From Mya arenaria (Eukaryota; Mollusca; Bivalvia; Myida; Myidae): a DNA stretch of 64,000 bases. A program made the translations under genes and the position numbers. Location: the NCBI RefSeq assembly GCF_026914265.1, contig NC_069130.1:3804001-3868000 (forward strand), in the 5' to 3' direction. The notes under the pieces were generated by a model that did no database searches, had not been told where the DNA came from, and saw only the letters and a list, made by a program, of their open reading frames with translations. Shown here one piece after another: positions 47,561-61,585 of this stretch (within the stretch, counting starts at the first letter, position 1; each line of letters starts with the position of its first letter).

Positions 47561-47889
47561 GAAATAATCTGTGATCAATACTCGTTGGTAAATAATATCA
47601 AAACATCCCTTTTGATCATAACTCTGTGGCCTGGAAAATCACTGCCTTTGTTAAAGACGTAATAATAGGATACAGCATGCATGCTTGATATGCCTAAAAC
47701 CAGATTTCAATCTGTTAAGATAAATTATCTAAAAGCATCAGCATACGTTTGTTCAAAGTATCTCCTTTGAATAATGTTTGGTCTTACATTTAATCTCGAT
47801 TTAAAAATAAAGTTCAACAGTATTCTTTCCTTAAACACTGCGGCATGTATAACTAAATGTCTTATACCCAGCGCAATTTCTATGGGATA

Positions 47890-48440
47890 ATTTTGCGTTA
47901 ATGTTTAAAATAGATAAACGTGCACTGTATGATGGTGATTTAACCCTAGAAGTTTTAAGTAGTTTTAATTTTTTAGGTACTGTATTTAATTACACTGGAA
48001 ATTCCATACTCAGTCAAAGCACTTTCATTGGTAAAGGATTAGAGGCATTTAAAAATTGTTAGAAAATATTAAACCTTTGTTTAAGCTGAGTACTGTGTGT
48101 CCGTTATTTGATGCCTTTGATGTTTATTAATTAAATTACGAATGTGAGATATGGGGATTTAGTAAGAACAAGGAACTAGAACCTACCATTTGAAATTCTG
48201 TACAACAGTGTTATATATCAAAACTTCAACATCTACACCAGCCGTGTATGGCGAGCTTGGGAGATACCCTTTGTATATTAATAGATGTGTTAAATACTAG
48301 AATCTAATAATACAATTGTACAAACACAATACGATATTATGTTAGTTCACATTGCTCGAGAAAAGAAAGCAATTGGGCATCTAATGTTAAGAATTTATTA
48401 GACAAGGCAGGTTTCTCAGATATCTGGAATAACCCAATTA
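47890..48440 (+). mobile_element. LINE fragment (copy 3), truncated by the duplication junction
   Basis: Translated blocks DKRALYDGDLTLEVLSSFNF, GTVFNYTGNSILSQSTFIGK, TPAVYGELGRYPLYINRCVK and DKAGFSDIWNNPI identify the part of a LINE ORF downstream of the reverse transcriptase. Stops are present. The element ends abruptly at CCCAATTA (48440), where receptor exon 3 sequence begins. The uncut version of the same LINE is at 56745-57620. Confidence 0.85.
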
Positions 48441-49187
48441 TGCACGTTAACGTTTTACGTTTCCGGCGAGTCGGTAGACACACTAGAGCTGGATCATTAC
48501 AAGAACGTTGACATGAGCGAATACGTTGAAAACCCAGCCTGGATTATCGTCGGCGTCAGTCGCACCCGTTATATCCGCGACAACAACTACAACATCGACA
48601 TCGAGTTCCGGATGCAGCGAAGAGCTGACTTCACCATGTTTACCGTAGTGGCACCTCTTATGATGTTAGAGCTCCTCAATATCTGTGTATTTCTTGTTCC
48701 GTCCAACTCCGGTGAGAAGGGTTCGTTTTCCATCACGGTTTTCTTGGCCTATTCCGTCTACATTTCGATGTTGAGCGACACATTACCACACAATTCCGTT
48801 GAGGTTTCCTTATTCATTATGTTTATCATCGTCCTGCTCTGTCTCAGTGTTGTGTCCGTCTTTTACACAATCATTCAATCAAAACTTGAAAACGCTTTAG
48901 GTGAAAAGGAGTGTCCTCTTAACTGGTTCCGGCGCGCAGGTGGTCAGAACAAAGTAGTTCCTGTGGACCCTGAAATCCCTGTGAACACAGTTATATATAC
49001 TTGGAGAAACTTCTTTCAACAGCTGGACACATTTCTGTTCGGATCTTTCCTCGTGACCATCACCTTGGTAACCGGGATCTTCTTTTCGATTCTTCTTCGA
49101 AATGTGACCTTTGACGACCCTGACCTTAATATGGAACCGGAAGCCACGACCAGGTCAATGCCTGTGCTCACCACTGCTGCTGCCTAA
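48441..49187 (+). pseudogene. Truncated receptor copy, 5' end missing within exon 3
   Basis: Sequence equal to the receptor's last exon from codon C331 (the second Cys of the Cys-loop) to the TAA at 49185. It lacks the signal peptide, the Thr-rich region, exon 2 and the first Cys of the Cys-loop. The junction with LINE sequence lies inside the exon, so there is no splice acceptor to join it to an upstream exon. Its coding sequence differs by only a few bases (GVSRTR versus GVSSTR, EIPVNT versus ENPVNT). A frame opens at an internal ATG (48513), giving 224 residues with all four membrane segments but almost no ligand-binding domain. Confidence 0.88.
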
Positions 49188-49468
49188 TATTATTGATACA
49201 TGGACTCCACAATTCCACAATGTCAACCTCCATTTGTTTTTATATTCAAAAGTTTCGTGGAAACCTTACATATTAACACCAATTATGCAAATATTGAAAA
49301 TTAAAAATGTATTACTCATGGAGAGAAGCTTTAAATTACATAATCAAAATTTATTGATATGTTCAAACTGACAATTGAAACCAGTTTAGCGGTGCTCAAT
49401 AATGGCGTTCTACGCAAGTTTATTTGTACACTAAGCACATATATTCGAGTACGTGTGATAGAAGTTTT

Positions 49469-49474
49469 AATAAA
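49469..49474 (+). terminator. AATAAA signal in the duplicated 3' region
   Basis: Counterpart of the hexamer at 40572, in the same context (GTTTTAATAAAGTATAC), kept in unit 2. Confidence 0.4.
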
Positions 49475-52400
49475 GTATACTTCTTATAATATATCTTAAT
49501 AAACAGGCAGTGGTAATTTATAAGTGAAATAGCGGGAGCACACATATCAAAATGTGAATTAACGCTTCAACAAATCTTTACAAATTTTACGACCTGTCGT
49601 TGGGGTTGGAGGGGGGAGGTATTTATAGTGTTGCATTATAAGAGCTACAAGTTTGAATAGTTGACAAAGCGTTTGTAACTTTTTTGCTTAATTTTTGCTT
49701 GCATAAGGGATTCGTATCATAGACAATTACTATTACTTTAATGAAGTTCTGGAATAAGTGCTGTTCGTTTTTGTAAAAAGGTACACTTGAATAGGTTATG
49801 AAATTCCTCTCCGACCTCACCAGAGTTTTAAACATTAAACATTCAATCATAACGTTTTACATTAAGCCCATCTAAGCTATGAAATTTGAATATAATTTTT
49901 ATTTCATTTTTAAATTCCACTAGTTTATTAGTACAGAGTAAAGTGGCAACATATAAAAATTTTGGCCATATTTGTGTTCTGTTTTTTAAAAAAAAGTTGT
50001 ATCGGAGATACAAATGTTAAATGAACTCTCGATCCATTCAAATTCGGTAAGTTTATATTTTCTCCATGATCAAAAGTCATAAAATACATATGTAAGATAT
50101 GAATTTCGACGCCCCACTTGACATTTAAAAATGAGTTCGGTGTCATTTTATTGTGATAATCTATTTTACCTCCACAACATGAATCACTTTGAAAGTCATG
50201 GGATAACTCTTGAAGTAAAAGTCTTAGATTCTGCCTTGCTACTCAAAGTGTTCACATATTAGACAGACCGAAAGTTGCTATGCATATTGGCGGTTTTGCG
50301 ATTTCAGAAGTTGTAATACGACTGCAAAATCGAATTGATGTATATTTGTTCAAACCGGGAAAACAATTTATGTACATTTAAATTTACCTTGAATGAATTC
50401 TTAGAAAATACATCATTGTGCTTTATTTTGCATGTATCCTCATGTTTTTCAAAACTGTTATAAGTATATAACTGTTTGTTAGGTGACACGATATAAACCA
50501 GGTCGGGAGAGAGCGAAGATTGTGACCGAATATGGTTGCATGCGCCCCGTATATCCCATATCGGGTCACCTACTAAAACGTGACGTATTCATAACGATGA
50601 CAGCTTGTTTACATTGATCAAGGCGCCAACACTTGTTGGTAATGTTTCATTTATTCATCGGTATCGGGAAGCCATTTTGGTACGATATAAAGGTTAGTGA
50701 CCCAATACGGAAAGGTATGGGGTCATCGCGTAACCAGGGCTTGGCCAATGGTGTTGAACAATCATGGTGGAGACGTGATAAAGAATAATAATCTCCGATT
50801 TGTTACGTTATATTATACGCAAGAGACGACCATATAATACTTATAGGGTATATAAATATACTATTATTAAAATACGTAAATCAAAAAGATGTTAACATCT
50901 CACTTGCAGGGGGCTGTTTTCTGTGTTTTTGCTGTGCTGTATTGTGCTGTGCTGTGATTTGTTTTAAATTGAATATGCTGTTAAATGTTCTTGTGTGATT
51001 TATTTATCATATTATTATTAATGGAATCAATCAACTTAGCGGTCAACATTATATTTTGTCCAAAGAGAAGGCATTGTTCTTCAAATTCAATTAATAATAC
51101 ATTACTTCAATAAATCATCAGTCAGCTGTTGTTTGTTGTAAGCAGGTTAAGCGAAAGTTATAAAGAGTAAGTGGGAGAGATTACACACTATTATGAAGAC
51201 AACTTAAATTCGATTTTAAGTATACAAACACAAGCTAAATAGTTATTCGATTGAGTCGCAGTCAAAAACATTGTAAGTACGTACTAGCAACATAAATATC
51301 AATACCTAGCGAACTTAACATTTTATTAACAAATATTTTACAGTACAATTTCTCCAAAAACTCAAATCTTTTGAAATAGTATTATGTTTAATACTTATTT
51401 TTGTGATACAAGATCCACATACCCAAAGGTTTTGGAATCCTGCTCTCCATAGCATTTTTTATAGAATGTGCCTTAGAAACTTAAGAATATTTTGCCATGA
51501 CCTTATTTCGGATTGTTTTTATATATATACTTAGCCGATTGTTTAGATCTTTGTTAAAGTTAACAAGATTTGAGGTAACTGTTTATTTGTTAATATAGCA
51601 CATTATCAAATAGTTTATGTTTAAAAGTCAACATCGATGACCTTAATCACGTTGTTAACTTTAAAAAAGTTCTTCACAATCGGCCCATTGTTGGTTTGAT
51701 GTGATTATATGTGATTATATATTGGTTAACTTTGAAGTCATTTTTCTCATTCACATTTTTTGCATTAGGTCATCCTCCTAATTGGTGTTCTGTGTGCTGG
51801 TAAGAATTTCCTGATGTTTTAGCCTGCAACACCTGGTTTATGACTTCATTAAACTTAGTTTCATGTTGTACTTCATGTTTGTCTCATGTTTACATACTTA
51901 CCCGTTGTATGATTCATCCACATGAGTGTTATTATGTATTAAAGATTTTTTTAAACCTTGTCATGACTATTATGCAAGTGTTGCATCTAAAATCGGAGTA
52001 CAACGAATACATCCAAAGATTGTCTTAAATAAAAAAAAATGATCAGTCTGACTGTGATATAAAAATGGCAGATATTTATACGCTCGGTATTTTAAATGTT
52101 AAAAAACAAATGGAAAAGAAACTGATCAAACACCCTCTCCAATAGTTGTCTGTATTTGTCTTACATAATGCCTATTATAACGAAAATGATATTACAGAGT
52201 GTGGATTTAATTTTAGGTAACAGTTGGAGATATGCCAATACTATATAGGTATTTTGAAAACGTTATAAGCGAATAACAAGAAAGACGTATTCGAACACAA
52301 ACACTGCATTCTTTAGCATACTTCCTCCAAAGAATAAAATTAAATATTTATAGAGATGAATCCAGGAAAATTGTTATTCAGATCGTTTTAGCGAACTTTT

Positions 52401-55400
52401 CCCACATATAAGGCATTGGTCTGAATTAAAACAAATACTTTGAATACAAGACTATATATTAAGAAGAAATATAAAAATTCATTATCTAAATTGCTATCAT
52501 TTTAATGGATTGTGTGATTATTTTAAGGTTTGCTGATTTTTCTTATTGATGTTTTGCAATTTTGATAGTTATTAAATATATGTGTTTGCCGTGCTCAGAA
52601 CTCATTTTAAATGTAACCGACGCTGAGACAATATACACCTTTTTAGATATCACCTATAATCGACCACAAAACGCCGAGGCAAGATATTTGTTATTCTCTT
52701 GATATACAATAAATAAACCTGTATTATCTGAACATGTATTACTATTATTATTATTTTAATGTTAAAACAGTTAAACAAAATTGTATTTAAATGGTTCAAT
52801 GTATTTATTTTTCATGAATGACGTGTATTTTTGTTTCAATAAAAAAACTCATTTTCTGGATTTAAATGCTTTGATGTCTGCTTTTACCCTGAACATTGAA
52901 ACGGGTTTAAAAGGCTGTTGGGCTCATAACATTTCGCAAAGCCGTTTCAAGTATAACAATATTATATTATGTGGTTAAAGCAAAAGAAATCCATTCTGCC
53001 AAACAAAACGGCAAACGAATGATCAGGAAACTGATTATATTTATTTACTTGCTTTATTATGAAAAAATGTTTCTGATAATAACGAATACCAATTGGATAT
53101 TGACTACACGAGTAGTGACAAGTGGTCTCCTCCATCAAACAATGCGTATATAACACCCACTCGAGCCCCTGGCCGTTGGTATGAGCTGTGCGGGCCTGTT
53201 GTTCCTGTTACCCTGGTAATCAAGCTGCTTGCCCTTGGAACGTTATAACGGTACTGGGTCATGCACTTAGTTACAGAAGATGAAATGTCTGTTTTCGCAC
53301 TAACTCATGTATTTGGGCTATATCTGCACATTTGTTAAATTGAACTGTAACAAACATATCGCAGGTGTACAACCGCGCATGCTGACCAAATTTCTGTGAA
53401 ATCTTTTATGAGAGTAGGTGCAATACATTTGGAGCTTCACGCGGCAAACTATTTTCGTCACGTGGCTCGATAGTACATCATATGACGGGTCAAACACAAC
53501 TATGATATGACCCCAAGTAGTGTTTGAAAATCGGACACCATTTGCTATCGATAATTGAATCGAATCGGATCAAGCGTTTCGATTTGCTATCTTTCAATAA
53601 ACAAAAGTTCATAACATCATTTTGAAAGACATTATTTGTGTAAGTGTACAAAATCCTTGACTACATCTAAAGAATTGTTGATGGACCAAAACATATTTAT
53701 TTCAGAATTTTCATAAACTTTGCTACTGTATTTATCATGATCATCATTTAACACAACTTGATATTAAAGATTAGAATCAATATGTAACACTTCATCGATT
53801 TGGCTAGTGACGTAAGTTCTAGAAGATAATAGCTCTTGCTGAAGTATTTTTTGCCTATTTGTTTCATTTCTTTACGTAGTGTACTGTAAGATTCAAGGTT
53901 TACCTACTATTTACTTTACTCATTTTTATTCGCTTCCTTCGAACTTAGAATTTCTTGTGCAAACAGCGAAGTTACTACATGCTGTTTTCTGACGTCAACG
54001 TCGTCCACATAGTAAAAACCTTTGTTCAGGCCTTCGGTTAAATTAAATTTGTTTTGTTGTCGATTCAAATGGTTGATTTCTTTTATGAACATATATATTA
54101 AACTATGTTCTGAGAAAAAGCGTCTTGAAAACTTCATAGGTACTCCACATAAGCAAATATTAGAGAGACAAATACTTTCTATTCATCAAATCAATAACTG
54201 GTTGAACCAATATAGCTGTTATCAGGGGTTTGGAAAGTCCATGATGAAGTTTAGATACTACTGGTTTAAATCTTTATTGAAGGCCTAATCGAGTTGATTT
54301 CAATTTGTGTACATCAGGCCAGTATCTGTATGCATTTGTCTTAATGTATGAGTTTTCTTTGTATCAAATCGGAATAATATTGTGTTGTTACTTACATCTT
54401 ACATATGCCAATCAGGATATTCCTTGACTTAATATTAAGTTTTTTTCTACAGAAGTTCATATGTCAAATAGCTAGTAGCAAAATCTTTTTCTGAAAGCAA
54501 TATATTTACGTAAGCGATTAATCACTAAATTAGTCTGTGTTCAATAACAGTTTACAAGACTTATACTTTGTTTACAATAGGTACACACATGCAATTGTTT
54601 CATACGGTTTGAAATATTTTACACAGAATTTGTATCTTTTATATTGTTTTATTATAGTTTCATTCTGAGTTTTTTCCTCCCAGTTTGTACAATGATCCTT
54701 TCTATTATTAAAATAAATGATAACATATTTTTACCTAGGTAAGGAAGTTGAATAGCTTTATCGTATCTCTTATGAGCAATTCCTGTTGTTCCGGCTTTAT
54801 TTATTCCAATCGGAACAGCGGGGCCATTATCCAACATATTTGAGAAAATTCAAAAAGCAATTGGGAAACTGTTTCAGTAACATAGGGTTCGGGCTGCACC
54901 CTTATCATTTATGGTGTGCCAAGTCCTGTGGAGATGGGGCTGGGACTGGTAGGGGATCAGCTAACCACTTAGTTTAATGGACAGAGTACCATACAAAGTG
55001 CGTTGGATTAAAAGCCGAGATAGCTTAGTTGGCAGACCTTTACTAGTTCTTGTTCACGGCAAATCATGTTTCAAATAGAGGTCACTTTTCCTCCTACCTA
55101 AGTCCATAAGTTGATAAGCCAATACATTAAACGTTCGTACGCAAAAGGTTTGTCCTAATCAATTAATCTTAATCTTAATTTCTTTGAGTAAATTGGTGTT
55201 TTTTTATAAAAAAAAACACAAAACAATAACTGATGGATACTCAGTTGAACATTTTTTGTACAAATAAGCTTAAAATATGAAATATCAAGTCAAGTCTCTA
55301 AAGCTTTTCGGCAATGTATGCCAACCCTGTCACATTGTTCATTAATTCTTAACAAAAGACCTAGTTGGAATAATATTCTTTTCATTGTTACAAGCTTTTT

Positions 55401-55797
55401 TATCACTTTTCCACACATAATGAAACTTTAATGACTCCATAAAATGCAAACAAGTATAAATCCAGTGACTTTCAGTTTTATTGAGACGAATATGTCATTC
55501 AATTTTGTTTTAGAATAAGACATGATATAACTGGCACATCTGTAAACAATCAAATACAATCAATTGTAAAATTGGGTAAAATTTAGGTTCCGCTCGCATT
55601 TTTATAACTTTGCAAAGCCCTTCTATGTAAATTGAGTAGCATGGGAGACTTCATAATAGTTGTAATGTTTAAAAGGCCTGTACACCAGATTGGCTCCAAA
55701 AAAGTGTTTTTCTGTAACGAATCTCAGGACAATTATTTAATAAAATGCTTTACTCTTTGATATCATAATTGTCAAAATATACCAAAATGTAAACAAA

Positions 55798-55885
55798 ATC
55801 GAGACGGAGACCGGCTTCGAACCGGTGTCGCCAAAATTGCAGTCAAGTGCTACGAAGGCTTACCCAAAACAGTTGGAATATTTAA
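55798..55885 (-). mobile_element. tRNA-like remnant with perfect T arm (unit 2)
   Basis: Identical in structure to the copy at 46945-47030: ACCGG, TTCGAAG, CCGGT on the minus strand. Present through the segmental duplication. Confidence 0.5.
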
Positions 55886-56269
55886 GCTATATACCTAACT
55901 TGGTAACAACTGATAACATCGACTAGCCAATCACGCATAATGAACTATTTCTACTAGGTAGACATACCTAGTAATCTTTTTTAATGGGAAAATACGACAA
56001 AACTGCGGAAAATAAATTAATTGTAAACTTTGTGGTACTTCAGTTAGTAAGTTTCAATGGATTGTACACATCGATACCAAGTATAACTTGTTTTTTTTTA
56101 TTTGGAAACTAATAATAAATTCGGAGGCTGCATGCTTGAACAAAAACGCAAAAACTCTCATGACTGTCAATATTGTTTCTGTTCAGGGCTCACAATAGAA
56201 AAGAAATTTTTCAATGCTTAAACACAATCCATATAAAGCTAAGATAGTCTTGAATGTATTTATGCACTA

Positions 56270-56410
56270 TGCTGTTTGAGGAGTTTTGTGCTGTTCTTCC
56301 ATGTTTCGTGTTTGTGATTTTATGTTCTATGTCTTTGGCGTTTACCCAGTGCCAGTAAACCGGGTTTATGTTTAAACTTTTTGCTACTGAGCTTGTTTCT
56401 GTAGCTTCTC
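56270..56410 (+). repeat. Dispersed repeat R1, copy in unit 2
   Basis: Same sequence as 47400-47560, copied with the unit. Confidence 0.85.
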
Positions 56411-56744
56411 TACCAAGAAATATTTTGTGAGCAATACTCGTTGGTAAATAATATCAAAACATCCCTTTTGATCATAACTCTGTGGCCTGGAAAATCACTG
56501 CCTTTGTTAAAGACGTAATAATAGGATACAGCATGCATGCTTGATATGCCTAAAACCAGATTTCAATCTGTTAAGATAAATTATCTAAAAGCATCAGCAT
56601 ACGTTTGTTCAAAGTATCTCCTTTGAATAATGTTTGGTCTTACATTTAATCTCGATTTAAAAATAAAGTTCAACAGTATTCTTTCCTTAAACACTGCGGC
56701 ATGTATAACTAAATGTCTTATACCCAGCGCAATTTCTATGGGAT

Positions 56745-57620
56745 AATTTTGCGTTAATGTTTGAAATAGATAAACGTGCACTGTATGATGGTGATTTAAC
56801 CCTAGAAGTTTTAAGTAGTTTTAATTTTTTAGATACTGTATTTAATTACACTGAAAATTCCATACTCAGTCAAAGCACTTTCATTGGTAAAGGATTAGAG
56901 GCATTTAAAAATTGTTAGAAAATATTAAACCTTTGTTTAAGCTGAGTACTGTGTGTCCGTTATTTGATGCCTTTGATGTTTATTAATTAAATTACGAATG
57001 TGAGATATGGGGATTTAGTAAGAACAAGGAACTAGAACCTACCATTTGAAATTCTGTACAACAGTGTTATATATCAAAACTTCAACATCTACACCAGCCG
57101 TGTATGGCGAACTTGGAAGATACCCTTTGTATATTAATAGATGTGTTAAATACTAGAATCTAATAATATAATTGTACAAAAACAATACGATATTATGTTA
57201 GTTCACATTGCTCGAGAAAAGAAAGCAATTGGGCATCTAATGTTAAGAATTTATTAGACAAGGCAGGTTTCTCAGATATCTGGAATAACCCAATTAATTT
57301 TAACTGGAAAAAGGTCAAGTTATATTCACACAAAAGCTGTTAGATCAGCAGTTCAAGCAAGTATGGCTTAATTCATGATCAGCCCTGTTTTTATATGTAC
57401 AAAGGGAAATGCATTTGTGTTCTCATTATATATGTACAAAGGTCCGAAAACTTACCGAATTAAGGCTATCATCGCACCCTTAAAACATTGAACCTGGTTT
57501 ATACGGCAATGATAGAATTGATTATAATCTGATACTGTCTTATTTGTGGTTCTGGAGATCTAGAAGATGAGTATCATTTTGCATGTGTTTGTAAAATCTG
57601 CGAAACTATTTGGACAAAAT
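56745..57620 (+). mobile_element. LINE fragment (copy 4), uninterrupted counterpart of copy 3
   Basis: Carries the same blocks as copy 3 (DKRALYDGDLTLEVLSSFNF, VYGELGRYPLYINRCVK with E to N changes upstream, DKAGFSDIWNNPI) and continues past 57296 into further degraded C-terminal sequence with an EDEYHFACV-like stretch near 57565. It shows the pre-duplication sequence on the LINE side of the breakpoint. Confidence 0.85.
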
Positions 57621-57624
57621 ATCT

Positions 57625-58529
57625 ATATATATCTAAGTTGTATAAAGTTGTCTAGTGATCAACCATAGTATGAATCAAAATAATCATGTAACAAGAACCA
57701 TTATATGACACAGTACGTCTTAGAGTTAAATAATATGGACAAACAATTATAAGTGCTTATATAGCTATGATATATTCTCAGATAATACCTGACAAACCCC
57801 CAACGTTCACTTGATGCTTTATTATACAAACATATACCATGGACACTTCAAATGGTAGCACTCACTTGACCACTGAATCACTATATGCTAATGAGGTAGA
57901 TACCAAGGCTCTTTGTCAACAATACATGGCGGTTGCCTGTTTCGTCCTAAAGAGGTGCATTCGTTAGCTATGAAAGAAGAAGATTTGTTAATGATATCAA
58001 CTCTTATTCAACATTTTTTTTTTAAATTTGTCGTCAAAAATCGTTTTGATGCGTGTAAAACTTCCAAAACGTCATATAAAATAAGCCTAATGTTTAAAAC
58101 AGGAATTTAAAAAAAAAGTTATTCTCACTGTTTTTGTATTGACTGGTCGCCGGTCATACGAGTTCGTTATTTTAGAAATTTACATTTTCAGGCCGAAATG
58201 ATATTTCGGCCGAATCGACCCGACACCAATAATTTTATCGGTGATAATGCAAGGTACCAGTCTAAATAATTTATGCATGCCGGAGACGACCGAGTAACTA
58301 CGATCTAGAAAGTTGATTAAACCGTCATAGTTCGGCTATGTCTGTGTTTATTCGGAATGTTAACAATTGTATATATTGTCACATGACTTTATTGAGCCAA
58401 TTGGGTATCGATATTTTTCACGTGGGTCAATAACTAGGAGACTAGGTCCAATCTGGAACACACCAGAGGCATAATGTTTGGTCTAATATTCATGAAACTT
58501 AATCAGAATGTTTCATAAGCATCAATAGT
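57625..58529. other. Spacer between unit 2 and the third receptor copy
   Basis: No receptor exon 1 counterpart is present: no signal peptide, Thr-rich or WID/IWNPNL-like coding sequence was found. A 65-codon frame at 57913-58110 has no domain. GGCCGAAATGATATTTCGGCC at about 58192 is a short palindrome. Confidence 0.45.
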
Positions 58530-60480
58530 ATATAAGTTATATTATTTATAAGTGAGTTGCATATAACAAATGCTTCTTTTATATATGTACAAACATTCAT
58601 AACTTCCTTTTTATCACATGATACCAATAACTGATGGAATTTGAATACAGATGGATTAACATAGTGGAATCGTTTATAAGTTTTACGTAACTAACATGGA
58701 TAGATACATATGAGGTGATATTCATCCTCCATGTCCCTACTATTAGAACATAAACAATATCGTTCGTTACGAAGTATATCATTACGTGCATAACGTCCTG
58801 TTTGTATTCTTAACGGTAGTGCAGAAATTCTCAATCTAACAAAGTACAAACGTAAATTCTTTGGAACTAAATCTAAATATATTTCATAATCAGAGGAAGT
58901 TTTAAAAATTCTACACATATCCAAACAAGAATTGTTACTCATATTACCATACCATTCTTGTTTAAATGTATCTATAATTCTACATTTAAATTCGTTTATA
59001 AATACATTGACATGTACAATATGTGGGTTTTTGAATACATATGCAAAACCATAGTCATTTAACAATATTTAACCTTAGAAACCCAGTTAATACAACCCTT
59101 ATTATAGTCATCAATGGTCTGTTTATACACGGACTTTATTACAATCTTATTACTGTTGTAAATCTTAAACCAGTCTCTAATAATTCTTACATATTTATTA
59201 ATGTATAGAGGATATCTACCTAGTTATCCATACACTGTAGCATTACAAGTGTTTATTTTAACATGCAACAAACCCTTACAAAACTTGCATACATTATATT
59301 TCTTTTGACTTACTTAAACCCCAAATTTCACCGGCATAATTCAATATTGAGCCAAGAAAGGAATCAAGTAATTGACAACATAGTTTAGGTTTTAGGTCGT
59401 ATTGATTGCATTTATAAAATGACGTTTTTATAGCCTTAAGGGCCTTTCCAACTAAATGCTCTTGATTCAATGTAAAACTTCCAGTGTAATTTATCACAGT
59501 ACCTAAATAATTAAAATTATCAACCACATCGATAGTATGGCCAATGCTCATTACGACGTAATCCACCCCGTTTACGAATAACCATTATTTTTTTTATTTG
59601 ATGTATTTAAATTTAATCGCCATGCGTTGCAATACGAGTAAAGAGTGTTTAAATGGTTTTGGACTTCCTCGGGCGATTTCCCTAAAATTGCCATATCATC
59701 AACAAATAGCAACATAATCAATACAATATCATCAATACTTAAACCGGAAGTGATGCTATCCTGTATATATAGTTCTAAGTCCTCTAGAAAAAGAAAAAAA
59801 AAACGAATCGGGGACATAACCTCCCCCTGGCGCAGGCCAACGGCATAACTAAAGTATTCGGAGAAGGATGTTCATGATTTCACACAATAATTAATATTGT
59901 CATAAATATCTTTCACTATTTTAAATAGTTTACCTTTTATACCAGATTTATACAATTTAAGCCACGAATCATTGCGATAAACACTATCAAAACACTTCAG
60001 GAGGTCGACTTTAATAACATATAATAGTTCATTATCATTAATATATTTTTGCACAATAGACATTATAACATAAATGGCGTGATCGTTTGGCAACCTTTTC
60101 GAAATCCGAATTGTGCATCCGAAATAGTGGCATTAGCTTAACAAAATGACTCGATGCGCTTATTTAATATTGTTGTAAATTATTTTGAAAAACAATTAAC
60201 AAGTGTAACTCCTCTGTAATTATTGGCATCATTAACAGAACCTTTTTTATGGAGAAGAATAATGACACCTTCTGTCCACTTTTTTGGAATAAAACACCGA
60301 CTCTAAAATGCTATTAAATATATCCCAAAAGTGGCTTGTTTATATGTCAACGCATTTAATAAAGTACTCATTTTATATACAGTCGCTACCAGCCGATTTA
60401 TCACTTTTTAAATGCTTTAATGCTCTACGAACTTCAATAATAGAAATAGGTTGGTCTTACTCTGGAAATGTTTTCATCAA
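58530..60480 (-). mobile_element. LINE fragment (copy 5), counterpart of copy 2
   Basis: Blocks match copy 2 in order: IKVDLLKCFDSVYRN, FLEDLELYIQDS, LLFVDDMAILGKS, VDNFNYLGTVINYTGSFTLN with GSILNYAGEIWGLSKSKEI (59294-59566), FKQEWYGNMSNNS and CLCSNSRDMEDEYHLICIYP. The catalytic FADD of copy 2 is FVDD here. This copy preserves the NYLGTVINYTG block better and extends further upstream (to about 60480). Several shifts and stops show it is dead. Confidence 0.85.
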
Positions 60481-61585
60481 GATCATGACTTGAACATGAC
60501 TTTATTTGTATAAGCACTCTGTTTAACATATTATTTCTATAAAAACGTTACTTTTTATGTAAGGTTTTAACAGTAACGTAATTGAAACCATTTTACAAAC
60601 TTTGATCTCACAAACGATCATTATAGATGTTAAAAATAGTATAGATAAAACTGAAAAGTAACTACTTATGGTAACGTAGTTTAAAAGTTCGTTACTCACT
60701 TATGCCACCCTCCCTCAAAGCGTAAAATATCTCATTTTGTAGCGTTTTGCTTAAGCTTAAAGAAAATCGTAACCTTCAAAATTCCCCCTGGCAGCTTAAG
60801 GCCTAGTATGTTTGTAATTGTATTCTATCATTTCTTAAAACAAAACAAAAAACAAGCAATATATTTCAGCTAGAAACTGATTTTTAGTCACTTAACTAAA
60901 AGAACATTATAATGTGGTTTGTTTTTTCTAAAGAGACGTATACGTTTAATACGAAATATTTAATAAACTTTGCATCACAATCTCTCAATAAAACTGTGTA
61001 TATTATAATAATTGTGCAAACGTAAAACGAAATGTCGGCATAATTGTATAGTAATGTACAGAAAAAAGATATATCTGTGAAATAGATATGTGAATGGCGA
61101 TACTGATGTATCTATGCAGCTACTGGCTATTTAACAAAGGCAATGAAGGCAATGGTTGATTTACCAGTACACGGTCAAAATCTCACAAAATAAAAAGGTC
61201 CGGGAACGTTTCTCAAATCTCTTAAATGAAAATTAATTCATATTTTATTTATTGTAATAGTTCCTTTACTTGTGTTTATGATATTTGAAAACAGGGTCCT
61301 GCCGTCGTATATAAAAAACTTTGGCTCGAATTCCTCGTACGCTCAATTAGATGCAAAGGATTGATTTCTTTAAACTGAAGGTAAACATTGAAGCTTGGCA
61401 CGAATTATCCTAGGCTCAAGGTATCCCCGCTGGTCCCTGGATGTTCGAGCCAACGGGCTTCGACTGTATATGTTTTTGGTGAAATTAGTATTTCTTCATA
61501 ATTATCATTTATTACGACGTGCCCCGAATGCCTTACAATTGCTAAAATTTAACACTATTTCAAGAAATTTGCACTGATGTTTCAG

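Larger units (their letters stand above)
39535..48440 (+). repeat. Tandem duplication unit 1 (8.9 kb)
   Basis: The unit starts inside receptor exon 3 at TGCACGTTAACG and ends inside LINE copy 3 at AACCCAATTA. Unit 2 repeats it from 48441 at an offset of 8906. In coding sequence only about five differences in roughly 745 bp are seen, so the event is recent. A private 50-bp tandem duplication at 45683-45782 is found in this unit only. Confidence 0.92.
48441..57296 (+). repeat. Tandem duplication unit 2 (8.86 kb)
   Basis: Near-identical copy of 39535-48440, in the same orientation and directly adjacent. It ends at CAATTA (57296), after which LINE copy 4 continues as it would have in the unduplicated locus. 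The net length difference of about 50 bp matches the private 50-bp repeat of unit 1, although other small indels also exist, such as extra TGCTGTATTGTGC near 50940. Confidence 0.92.
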
